Source: Arenicola marina (Eukaryota; Annelida; Polychaeta; Arenicolidae). From it: DNA of 64,000 bases. Positions within the stretch are counted from its first letter, which is position 1; the number at the start of each line of letters is the position of its first letter. The notes under the pieces were generated by a model. It did no database searches. It was not told where the DNA came from and saw only the letters and a list, made by a program, of their open reading frames with translations. The stretch spans positions 28,018,254 through 28,082,253 of the forward strand of contig OZ025260.1 in NCBI GenBank assembly GCA_964019135.1, given 5' to 3'. Below, piece by piece: positions 19,034 through 29,400 of the stretch. The translations under genes and the position numbers were made by a program.

Positions 19034-22000
19034 GTAAGAAAAAATATGAAAGTGTAGAAGTATTCATTGAACCAGTACTGATCAAATCTGATTAGGGTAT
19101 ATCCGTCGAATGTCTGCCAGTGGGGTTGGCGCAAATGCCCCCAGGCAAGCCCGCTTCTCTAGGGGTACAACGGTAACAATGTTAAAATCCTTTGACGTTA
19201 GTAGGGAATCAACTGTAGCTTTTATTATAATGTGGGCACGTACAATAATAGTGCTTAAGTATTCTATATACCTTGTTCTATCTTCTGACATCAAGAAAGC
19301 GTGTCAACACTAGATTGTTGCAGTCATATTTTCGCGAACAATTGTTGGAGCATGCAACTTTTCCCTACCAACCGCCATGCATATGCAGCGCCACCTGGCG
19401 AATCCCGCCACCATTTGAACCATTGGTAGCCTGGGTCCCAAACTTTATAACAGTCAATGACTGGTGAAAGAGGGCGCTGCTGTTGTCCTTAAGTTCAAAG
19501 TGAGTGACTGACAAGGCCCTCTAGCGGAGAGTCATATGCTAACGGAGAGGAGGAACCAAGTCGCATTCACAGGTACCGGCATTCGCCAAAAACAAATATG
19601 GCGGACGGCTGGTCGGGAACAGTTGTGTGCTCCAACATTTCTTCGCGAAAATATAACCGAAACAACCTAGTGTCAACACTCTTTATTGATATCAGAAGAT
19701 AGAACAAGGTATATAGAATATGTAAACACTATGATTGTTCGAGCACACATTATAATAAAAGCTACAGTCGATTCCCTACTAACGTCGAAGGATTTTAACA
19801 TTGTTACCGTTGTGCCCCAAGAGAAGCGGGCTTGCCTGGGGGCACTTGCGCCAAACAGTGGGGTAATGTCAGACACTTATACAAAATAGCATACAGGTTG
19901 CAAAATAAAGGTCAAATGGTTCAATTCTGCCCGCCATGTATTTGTTATCATTCTACATCATGCACTGGCAGTTCCGGAAAGTATTGGAAATACCCGAATG
20001 GAACATAATCTTGCATGACACATCACCACCGAAATCTTGCCCAAACCTTTTGCGCCAATTTTTCTGAACCGCGTCACCCAGCGAAAGACTGTGCTCAATG
20101 TAAGCAATCACTGATTTTAGTAAATAAATGGTGATATTCGTGCAATTGTGACTCACTGAACCTGACATAGATATTTGTTATACATTTTTAATATGTTAAA
20201 TTAAATTGGAATAAAGCATAAAATAAGAAGTGTCCGACATTACCCCACACCTGTCCGACATTGCCCCGTTTTAGACTTCCAGTTTAGATTGATTCCACAT
20301 TGCTTTTTGGTATTTAGTTTTGGCAGGAAATGATCTTTTTATCTCTTTTTGGATAAAGAAGAGTCACCTTGTTGACAAGAAAAAACCTGGAAAAGACTGG
20401 CATTTCTTGTTCACTTTTAATCATTATTTTTGTGCAAACTTGTCAAAAACTGAAAAAGTGTCCGACATTCGATGGATGTACCTTACTCAACATATATGCT
20501 AAAGTCTTGCACTGAAATGACAAATTATTATTGTTTCAAATATATGATATAATGCTGCTTTATTGCATATAACTAGTAATCTGTAACTCTAAGGATTCCA
20601 GTATATCTCCTTCATTGTTGTCATCACTGTGTCAGCATGTGCCCAAAAGATATAGAATTGGTATGTAGTCCATCTTGGGTGACATTAGCCTGAACAGACA
20701 TTGAGTCGCTGAAATGTTGATAGGGCGATGAAATAACATTATTTTGTCACCGTATCAACATTTCAACGAGTTAACGTCTGTTCAGGCTAGGGTGACATGG
20801 GCTGACTGTTCTTCAATGACAGTGACACAGAAAGTGGCCAAACACTTGAACTACATCACTCTTTCTTTTCTTCCTGAACATAATTATAACCATCCCAACC
20901 AGAAGCAAAGCATTTGGCAGTTAATTTGGCAGAGATATTTCATACATCTGTGCCTCATTGTTAATTACACGTGTTGTGGGTTCATACCTTTACCTGATGA
21001 TGTGACCTGTGTACTCACCAGCTGCTGAAGCCTGTCGACAGGAAGAAGCCAAGCTAACGACTGAGAATGCTGCTCTGAGACGAGAGTTGGAGGAACTGAA
21101 AAAAAGGCTTGTTGCTGCTGAGGTTAGAAATGGAGGTACTGTTGGTCTAAGTTCTTTGATATATGATTGTGATTATTGAAATCTTGAATGCCCATCAAAG
21201 GCAATGAGGCAACCAGAGTAATAACATGTAATATTACAAATGTTGGTTCAGGATACGGATCCCATATATGTCTTCAAAAGGAGTAATTGGGGGCATGGCT
21301 CTCCACTGCTACTGACCTCTCGCATTAAAGGCTATTATGTCTTACAGTTTAGATAGCCTATTGTATCTTTTATTCAAATTCATTTACAAAAAAATTATTT
21401 AATAACAGCTGTTTTACTGACAAAACTGACCTTAACTTGAGCCCTGAATAAGTTGTGTCGCCTTCCTTTGCAGTTCCTCAAGTGCCCCTTCCCAGCAGAT
21501 CACCTGTGATCCAACCACCCGTTGGTCAGCCAAAGGTTGCACGGCAGGCAGAGACACAGCAGGCCGCCACCCCCGCACCGCCCCCCGCCAGCAAAGACGC
21601 CCCTCCCAACAAACCGCAGCAGAAGAAGAAAGAAAAAAAGGGTGAGGAATGTTTACGACTTGCTGTAGAAGTTAATTGAGTCTCTTTCTGAATTCCAAAT
21701 GACCAGATGAAGTAAAACGTATAGAAAAAGAAACTGAGTGCGAAATCTTGTCAGGTATAATCTTAAGTTATTTGGGCGCTCAACTTTCATCATAGTGCTT
21801 AAGACTGCAATAACACGCAAAATCTTTTCAACTAAACTAAACACCATTGGTAGGTCACCCATGTGGCTTTTACGCGGACTTAAACCCGCCTGCTCCGTTC
21901 TTACAATAGAATTAAACATTGTTAACTTCATTTCAAGTTCGTGATAATTAATGATTAATTGATAACGATAATTGATTGACTTGATAACGTTCATGGAGTA

Positions 22001-24062
22001 CACTACCGCCCCCTCCCTCCCCCTCCCTGACGGCCGACCAGAGGGTAAGCCCAAGGCGGCCCCCGCGGCCCCGGCCGCCGAGCTGCCTGTCGACGTGTCA
22101 CGGCTGGACATGCGCGTGGGCTTCATCGCGAGCGCCCGCAAACACCCGGATGCTGACGGTCTTTACGTGGAGGAGGTGGATCTGGGGGAGGGCCGCATCC
22201 GCACCATCGTCAGCGGCCTTGTCAAGTTCGTCCCCCTGGAACAGGTGCGGCTCTCTGACAGTCACTGCTGGAGCTCTTGCCATATTGGTTAACGCAAGCT
22301 GGATTTATTTCCACGGGGAACATCTCCGTGCTGGATTTATTTCCAGGGGGACATCCCGGTGCTAGATTTATTTCCAGGGGGGCATCCCGGTGCTAGATTT
22401 ATTTCCAGGGGGACATCCCGGTGCTGGATTTCACGAACGCATTTTAGCCGACAATCGGGGCTTAGTCGGCTACAGTTACCATGTAAATGATGGGCGATTT
22501 TAGCCGATTAAGCCCTAAGCTAAACTGCGTTCGTGAAACAGGCCATTGGTGTAGAGGTTAGCGCACTGGATGGCAGATCAACAGGTCCTGGGTTCGACTC
22601 AGGTCCCGGGCACCCAATCTGGGGCAGGTTTCATTCATTCATCCTTCATCGTCCCCGAGAGGTTCCTTGGCCCTGTTTAGCCCTTGTATGCACGAACACG
22701 GCCTAAAACCATTATTTACATTTCTCTCCGGGATGATAACAGCGTATTGTCATTGTGTTTTGCTAATGGTGGCCAAACTATTAGTTGTTTATCTATTATT
22801 TGCCAAAGCCTCATAACTTTTTTTTTTTTTTTTTTTACCTTTTTTCGTTTCTGTTTTGTTTTTAATATGACGTCACAATGGAAGCCAGATGAGTAATAAT
22901 AATCAGACGGGTTGAGTAAAGCTTACAGTCCAACGGCATCCATTGCCATCGCCGGTCCCTCTTGGACACGATGGGAATATATCCCGTCAGACATCTAACA
23001 ACAGCATCGATATGAAAACTGTTTTTTTAGTAATACAGATATAGAAAACTCAGCTTTTTAAAGGAACACACAGGAGTGGCTCAAACATATAGGGATGCTG
23101 GTAGGCCAGTGTTGCGTACTGTAGCACGCCCGACCGCGGTCGACCGCCTCGGCAAGTGCAGTCCTGCATCATAATATTAAATTCTTCTGAGATATGATAA
23201 CCCGTAAATATCGATGCGCCATAATTATCTATTATTTATCAATAGTTTACACTATTTAGAATGTGCTACTGTTTCAAAAGGATTAATTATTTAGAGGATA
23301 TGCCCGCAACAAATTGTACGCGGCGGTCGATCGTGCTCTGGAACTCAACCCTGATATAGGAGTGGCTCATAAGTATAGGAATGCTGGGAGGTCTGACATA
23401 TAATTGAGATACGCTGTCGTCTCGTGTCTAAGAGGCGATTGTAGCCCCGAGTGACCTCTGTGTGTTGTCTCTGACTGGCTTCCAGATGCAGCAGCGTCAC
23501 GCTATCTTCATGTGTAACCTGAAGCCGGCCAAGATGCGAGGCATTCTCTCCGAGGGGATGATTATGTGTGCCAGTACGCCCGACAAGGTCGAGATCATCG
23601 AAGTCCCGGAGGGCGTCGTCAAGGGCGACCGCGTCACCGTCCCCGGGTACCCAGGTCAGTGGTCACCACGTGGCGGCTCGTGTGGGGTCATCCCTCTTTG
23701 CTGCCTGGGGGGTCAGCCGGTCATGGTGGGTGGGTGTGTGGGTGGGGGGAGGGTCAATGTGGGAGGTTTGAGTCATTGTGGGTGGGGGGGGGGGGGGTGT
23801 TGATGGCGGGTTATTGTGGGGTTTGTTCAGGATGGGTCACTGTGGGTGTGTTCAGGGTGGGTCATTATGATCATATTATCCATTATTTGTTCCAGGCGAC
23901 CCGGACGCCCTGTTGAATCCTAAGAAGAAGGTGTGGGAACAGGTTCAGCCAGATCTGCGGATGAGTGCTGAGGGGTTGGCCACGTACAAGGGAACGCCCT
24001 GGACAATAGGCGACAAGGGCACCTGCAAGGCGCCCACCATGAAAGATACTCCTATTAAATAG
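18925..24062 (+). CDS. AIMP1: AIMP1 (p43 / EMAP II precursor), complete
   Basis: Aminoacyl-tRNA synthetase complex-interacting protein 1, a tRNA-binding scaffold of the multisynthetase complex and precursor of EMAP II in vertebrates. Coding exons 18925-19033, 21022-21135, 21474-21641, 22042-22244, 23486-23654 and 23896-24062 join in frame to 309 residues plus TAG (human 312). Residues about 1-75 are a leucine-zipper coiled coil ([36 protein letters not shown]). A Pro/Gln/Lys-rich linker follows ([11 protein letters not shown]). The C-terminal half is the EMAP II OB-fold: [26 protein letters not shown]-like [38 protein letters not shown]. Start chosen by alignment of MAN- with the human start. 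No breaks seen. Confidence 0.96.
19095..20482. mobile_element. Non-autonomous DNA transposon with GGGTA ends
   Basis: Ends GGGTATATCCGTCGAATGTC and, inverted, GACATTCGATGGATGTACC, flanked by TTA (or TA) on both sides. Inside lie long inverted arms, about 19105-19354 against 19620-19885, around a unique core. Sub-terminal motifs GTGTCCGACATTACCCCA occur at 20230-20270. The arm open frames on both strands are mirror images, not genes. In AIMP1 intron 1. Confidence 0.75.
20686..20789. mobile_element. 104-bp hairpin MITE with 9-bp target duplication
   Basis: Inverted arms of about 50 bp, TAGCCTGAACAGAC..CTGAAATGTTGATA. Target duplication GGGTGACAT at 20677-20685 and 20790-20798. A nine-base duplication points to the Mutator (MULE) superfamily. 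Confidence 0.85.
21022..21135 (+). CDS. AIMP1: AIMP1 coding exon 2
   Basis: [20 protein letters not shown] through VAAEVRNG, matching human KLRVENAKLKKEIEELK and QAEIQNG. Acceptor TACTCACCAG, phase 1 on both sides. Confidence 0.93.
21250..21320 (+). mobile_element. Decayed SINE body fragment
   Basis: CAGGATACGGATCCCATATA and the downstream GGAGTAATTGGGGGCATGGC match the body of the 5411 SINE family; head and tail are missing. Confidence 0.4.
21474..21641 (+). CDS. AIMP1: AIMP1 coding exon 3, linker
   Basis: [20 protein letters not shown] through QQKKKEKKG, the Pro/Lys-rich linker. Acceptor CCTTTGCAG, donor GTGAGG, phase 1. Confidence 0.92.
22042..22244 (+). CDS. AIMP1: AIMP1 coding exon 4, EMAP II domain start
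   Basis: Contains [34 protein letters not shown] and [10 protein letters not shown], strongly conserved tRNA-binding OB-fold. Acceptor CGACCAG is weak but phase-consistent; donor GTGCGG, phase 0. Confidence 0.95.
22299..22428 (+). repeat. 32-bp tandem repeat
   Basis: Four units of TGCTGGATTTATTTCCAGGG and GGACATCCCGG in the intron after AIMP1 exon 4. Confidence 0.85.
22429..22538. mobile_element. 110-bp hairpin MITE
   Basis: Terminal inverted repeats TTTCACGAACGCA; arms of about 45 bp remain similar inward (TTTTAGCCGA, GGGGCTTAGTCGGCTA). No clear target duplication. Confidence 0.7.
22541..22683 (+). mobile_element. tRNA-derived SINE, second family
   Basis: A-box-like TGGTGTAGAGGTTAGCGCA and B-box GGTTCGACTCA followed by CCGGGCACC, then an ATTCATTCATTCAT run. 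Too little pairing for a functional tRNA. It abuts the hairpin element at 22538. Confidence 0.55.
23107..23353. mobile_element. hAT-like MITE with CGACCGC ends, copy 1
   Basis: Ends CAGTGTTGCG..GACCGCGGTCGACCGC and GGCGGTCGATCGTG..CAACCCTG. A longer relative lies at about 49636-50756. Flanked by two imperfect copies of AGTGGCTCATAAGTATAGGA. Confidence 0.6.
23486..23654 (+). CDS. AIMP1: AIMP1 coding exon 5, EMAP II domain
   Basis: [20 protein letters not shown] and [17 protein letters not shown], aligned with human [10 protein letters not shown] and MVMCASSPEKIEIL. Donor GTCAGT, phase 1. Confidence 0.95.
23896..24062 (+). CDS. AIMP1: AIMP1 last coding exon
   Basis: [20 protein letters not shown] through [11 protein letters not shown] and TAG, matching the human C-terminus GEPDKELNPKKKIWEQIQPDL. 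Acceptor TTGTTCCAG. Confidence 0.96.
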
Positions 24063-24198
24063 GACAGATTTTCGAATGTAAAACGTTCTTTGCCTTATGA
24101 TCGGCCGCACAACTATTTTCTGCTTGTTCATAATTGGTCTGCATTGTGTCAATCGTCGCTCAAGGCACTGTTTCGTCAATGTGTTTGTCATTATTTGC

Positions 24199-24204
24199 AA
24201 TAAA
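24199..24204 (+). terminator. AIMP1: AIMP1 poly(A) signal
   Basis: AATAAA 137 bp after the AIMP1 stop, within TTTGCAATAAATCAC. The expected position for 3' end formation. Confidence 0.7.
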
Positions 24205-25009
24205 TCACATCTAAAGAATGAACATTTATCTCTGTTCTGACTGTCACTATATATATAGACCTGATCTTAAGGGATCAGTTACTCTACACCCTGCCCTACC
24301 AAGACTACCATACCCTGGTCATTAGGCATAGGTGGGTTTGCCACAATGTCTACTAATGTTCCTACCAAAGCAGCATTGATCATCGCAGGACAAAACATTT
24401 CTGTAAAGAAAATGGTTGGTATAATTCGCAAAAGACTAGTACACTATAATGGATTAATGCGATTTCATTTCTTCCTTTATTCTGCATTCTTATATTGGCT
24501 TTCCGCAACCCACGCAGACAGACCATGAACAATAACAGTCCTATCACAGATTAGTTTATAAACAAGACACTTCCCCATTGGGGAGTAACGGAACTGTCGT
24601 AAAATCTACAAGATCATACGCCAACCGTGAACAAACTGGCACACTGATTATCTACATAACTTCAAATCACAATATAACCGTAAGTTACTTTTGACTTTGT
24701 TGTCTACATACAACAGTAACTCTTTCCTTCTCATGTATAAGCCTAATTTTGGTTCAAGCGATAGAAATGGCACTATAAAACCAACGAACAAAATATTCAA
24801 CAACTTTAACATTCATTCAATCGGAGTAGCGATTTGGCCACGCTGCATCTTGAATATATACCGTTACTATAAGATGGTTATATATAAGATTGTGGCTGTC
24901 CCACGTCTGCAGTTTAGCAAGATGCTTTCAGTTCGTGGGTGTCACTGACATTCAGTCTTTAACAATTGGCAACAAGTGAACTGAGCACCAAACACTGACT
25001 GCGCTGACA
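24205..25009. other. Tail-to-tail gap between AIMP1 and BRCA2
   Basis: No gene or repeat recognised. A minus-strand AATAAA (TTTATT at 24476-24481) could serve the BRCA2 3' end, making its 3' UTR about 530 nt. Confidence 0.45.
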
Positions 25010-26413
25010 TCAGCTGGGTTTCTTGGATAGACGCAGAGACCGGCGTCTCTTGGAACAGAGACCGATCGGGTCTCTCTCAGACTTTCTCTTCTGTCCTGTT
25101 TGGCTGCCTGCGGCGCTGGACCAGTCACTATTCTGGCTGAGACTGGCAGTGGTACCAGCCAGGTCACTGCTCTGGCTGAGACCGGCAGTGGTACCAGCCA
25201 GGTCACTGCTCTGGCTGATACTGCCCGCGGTGCCAGCCAGATCATGGGTCTCACTTACAATGGTACCGGCCAAGTCATGGGTCTCACTTACAATGGTGCC
25301 GGCCAGGTCATGGCCCGCACACTGCCCGACCTCCCCACCCGCCTGGCCCACACACTGCCCGCACGCTGCCACGCCAGTGTGACGTGAACAACTGAGTTGG
25401 CCACTGACGTCTGACGTCACTGTCAGCGCGGTCGGACATGGCTTTGCGGCAGTGAGGATGAGATTGCAGGACGCCCTCTCCCGGCGGGACGACCCTTCTG
25501 CCCGCGTGGGGGGTTCGCTACCCCCGGGTGACTGGGTCCGTGTGGGCGGTTCGCTCCCCCTGGGTGACGTGGCCCGCGTGGGGGGTTCGCTTCCCCCGGA
25601 TGACGTGGCCCGCGTGGGGGGTTCGCTTCCCCCGGGTGACTGGGTCCGTGCGAGGGCAAGCGGTGACGTGCCGGTGGGGGGTCTGGCGAACGAGGGGGGC
25701 TTGAAGGCCCTGCGGACACCGCAGGTCATGGGGCTGCGTAGGGTGGGAAGCGCGGCGCCGGGACCGCCGCACAGGACCAGCCGCCGGGAACGCCTACGCT
25801 GCTCCAGCCGCTGCCTGGCAACCGGCGTCAGGGCTGTGGGTGTCGATGATCCTGTCACGAGCGGAGATTCTGTCACGGCCGATGATCCTGTCACGAGGGA
25901 TGATCTTGTCACGAGCGATGATTCTGTCACGAGCGATGATCCTGTCACGGCCGATGATCCTGTCACGAGCGATGATCCTGTCACGAGCGATGATTCTGTC
26001 ATGGCCGATGATCCTGTCGCGGCCGATGATTCTGTCACGGCCGATGCTCCTGTCACGAGGGATGATCTTGTCACGAGCGATGATTCTGTCACGAGCGATG
26101 ATTCTGTCACGAGCGATGATCCTGTCACGAGCGATGATTCTGTCACGAGCGATGATTCTGTCATGGCCGATGATCCTGTCGCGGCCGATGATTCTGTCAC
26201 GGTCGATGATCCTGTCATTACTATGGGCCTTCGATCCGCCAAGGTGCCGGGGGCCACAGTCTCACCATTGGACGTCTCCCCCTCTGTCACCCCGACATGA
26301 CGCGCCGTCTCACCTCCCGGGCCGCCACCGTCACGTGACTTCCTGCGCCAAGCCGGGGCGGTGTGGGTCAGACCCACGGGTCGCAGCGGGCGGGTCTCGG
26401 CAGTCGTCCACGG
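25010..26413 (-). CDS. BRCA2: BRCA2 terminal exon with coding minisatellites
   Basis: 467 codons plus TGA from acceptor TATCTTGTCAG. Order: PWTTAETRPLRPV; about 20 copies of a 6-aa repeat (LVTESS/LVTGSS type, 26216-25846); basic RRRSRRLV; LPTLRSPMTCGVRRAFKPPS, resembling the human SP-containing RAD51-binding tail; four 12-aa GSEPPTRA units (25660-25505); 13- and 11-aa DLAGT units (25325-25107); and a basic end, CSKRRRSLRLSKKPS. The frame stays open through all three arrays. Mostly disordered; larger than the human last exon. Confidence 0.85.
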   Translation of the reverse strand, partial: PWTTAETRPLRPVGLTHTAPAWRRKSRDGGGPGGETARHVGVTEGETSNGETVAPGTLADRRPIVMTGSSTVTESSAATGSSAMTESSLVTESSLVTGSSLVTESSLVTESSLVTRSSLVTGASAVTESSAATGSSAMTESSLVTGSSLVTGSSAVTGSSLVTESSLVTRSSLVTGSSAVTESPLVTGSSTPTALTPVARQRLEQRRRSRRLVLCGGPGAALPTLRSPMTCGVRRAFKPPSFARPPTGTSPLALARTQSPGGSEPPTRATSSGGSEPPTRATSPRGSEPPTRTQSPGGSEPPTRAEGSSRRERASCNLILTAAKPCPTALTVTSDVSGQLSCSRHTGVAACGQCVGQAGGEVGQCAGHDLAGTIVSETHDLAGTIVSETHDLAGTAGSISQSSDLAGTTAGLSQSSDLAGTTASLSQNSDWSSAAGSQTGQKRKSERDPIGLCSKRRRSLRLSKKPS

Positions 26414-29400
26414 CTGACAAGATAGGGAAGAAGAGAACCGGTCAACATGGGTTGCTTGGTTGCATATTCAGGACGCTTTAACCACTGTTGATCATATCGT
26501 GTCAATGGGTGAAGGAAGGGAAAGGGAAGCCATTTCACTGGGGGTAACCCCCTACTTGCGAAGAAGGAGATGGGATCTTTATCCTGCGACCACACACACA
26601 TGGCCACAGCGGGGCTCGAACCAACAATCCACGTGCCGTTAGGCTCTCAGGTGGCCAGAGCACTCAAGGCGTGAGCTCTAACCCACTAAGCTATCGGGGA
26701 GGCCCCCGGTCAACATGGGGGTGGCACACACACATCGCTTCCAGCCACTGTCAACACCAGCACCCTCAATACGTGCCATACTATAAAGCCCCCTCCAGAC
26801 GACACGAATTTACCATGACCTTGAGTCATGACCTAGAGGAAATCTTACTGTCTGGACAGGCGCTAGGGCATAGGCTGTTTTATGACGGATAGGTCTTGTC
26901 GGGTGCAACAGAACATGCTCTATTCGCTAGGACAAACCTATAGGTCATAAAATCTCTGGCCAATCATCAGTGCATGTCCTTCTGTCACGTGACAGAAACG
27001 GACTCGGTATGTGATTCGGTAATAAGGAGAAAAAAACCTCACCGTGTAATCGCACCGTGTGGACAGTGATGTCTCATAGGTCAAAAACACACAGAAAAAA
27101 CCTATGGGACACACCTATAGAACAAACCTATTGTCTGGACGGGGCTTAAAGGCTCAATACGTCGTAGTGTTGTCACTGATTACAATATGGTGATTGACAT
27201 ATGTGTGTGATTTGTTAACCCCGAGCACCCCGGGACTCCAGGAACGCGGGACGCCGGGACCCCAGGAGCGCGGGACGCCGGGACCCCAGGAGCGTGGGAC
27301 GCCGGGATCCCAGGAACGCGGGACGCCGGGACCCTAGGAACGCGGGACCCCAGGAACGCGGGACGCCGGGACCCCAGGAACGCGGGACGCCGGGAGCGCG
27401 AGACGCCAGGACTCCAGGAACGCGGGACGCCGGGACCCCGGGAGCGCGAGACGCCAGGACTACAGGAACGCGGGACCCCGGGACCTGTGGTGGACAAGCC
27501 TGGTGCGCCATCACCCGGGACACATCACTATTGGCAGTGGACCCCTCGTACAGTGAGATGCAGATCACTTACCCGCGTCACAGGGGAAACTCCCGTCCAC
27601 TTGGTCTCCAGCACCGTGCGCATGTCAGCCGCAAACGTCTTGGTATCCTGGCAACGAGAAACAATATGGCGGACATCTGTAGAGATATGGCCTGGTCACG
27701 TGGTCCAGGAACCTCAGTACTTTATGTAATAATAATTAGTGGTTGTAATTTTCAGTAATGGTTGTAATTTTCAGTAATAGTTGTAATGGCGCTAATGGTT
27801 GTATTGACAGCAACGGTTGCAATGGCAGAAATTATTATAGTGGCAGTAATGCCTGTAATGGCAGCAAATATCATTGTGGCAGTAATGGTTGTGATTGCAA
27901 CTAATGGTTTGAATGGCAGTACTGGGCGCAGGGATGACTGAACACACCTTGATATCTTCTCTGAATCTGGCGAGTTCCTGTCTGAGGTAGGATTCCTTGG
28001 GGTTGAGGGAGAACTGGGTCATCTCCGTGGCAACTGAGGCCGGCACGGGGTCACTCCTGCCAGCCGCCCGAGGGCGCCACTGCAGGTTGCTACAGCAACA
28101 GATGACGCTAGGCGTCAAGAGGTCGGCGACACTGTGAGACTGAGGGATACATACAATAGAGGTTACAGTGAGACTGAGGGACAAATACAACAGAGGTTAC
28201 AGTGAGACTGAGGGACACATACAACAGAGGTTACAGTGAGACTGAGGGACACGTACAATAGAGGTTACAGTGAGACTGGGGGACACGTACAATAGAGGTT
28301 ACAGTGAGACTGAGGGACACGTACAATAGAGGTTACAGTGAGACTGGGGGACACGTACAATAGAGGTTACAGTGAGACTGAGGGACACGTACAATAGAGG
28401 TTACAGTGAGACTGGGGGACACGTACAATAGAGGTTACAGTGAGACTGAGGGACACGTACAACAGAGGTTACAGTGAGACTGGGGGACACGTACAATAGA
28501 GGTTACAGTGAGACTGAGGGACACGTACAATAGAGATTACAGTGAGACTGGGGGACACGTACAATAGAGGTTACAGTGAGACTGGGGGACACGTACAATA
28601 GAGGTTACAGTCAGACTGAGGGACACGTACAATAGAGGTTACAGTGAGACTGGGGGACACGTACAATAGAGGTTACAGTGAGACTGAGGGACACGTACAA
28701 TAGAGGTTACAGTGAGACTGGGGGACACGTACAACAGAGGTTACAGTGAGACTGGGGGACACGTACAACAGAGGTTACAGTGAGACTGAGGGACACGTAC
28801 AATAGAGGTTACAGTGAGACTGGGGGACACGTACAATAGAGGTTACAGTGAGACTGAGGGACACGTACAATAGAGGTTACAGTGAGACTGGGGGACACGT
28901 ACAATAGAGGTTACAGTGAGACTGAGGGACACGTACAATTGAGGTTACAGTGAGACTGAGGGACAGATACAATAGAGGTTACAGTGAGACTGAGGGACAC
29001 GTACAATAGAAGTTACAGTGAGACTGGGGGACACGTACAATAGAGGTTACAGTGAGACTGAGGGACAGATACAATAGAGGTTACAGTGAGACTGAGGGAC
29101 ACGTACAATAGAAGTTACAGTGAGACTGGGGGACACGTACAACAGAGGTTACAGTGAGACTGGGGGACACGTACAACAGAGGTTACAGTGAGACTGAGGG
29201 ACACGTACAATAGAGGTTACAGTGAGACTGGGGGACACGTACAATAGAGGTTACAGTGAGACTGGGGGACACGTACAACAGAGGTTACAGTGAGACTGGG
29301 GGACACGTACAACAGAGGTTACAGTGAGACTGAGGGACACGTACAATAGAGGTTACAGTGAGACTGGGGGACACGCACCATAGAGGTTACAGTGAGACTG

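Noticed and set aside
19082-19889. Two similar ORFs on opposite strands ([14 protein letters not shown])
   Set aside because: They are mirror arms of the foldback element, not a gene pair.
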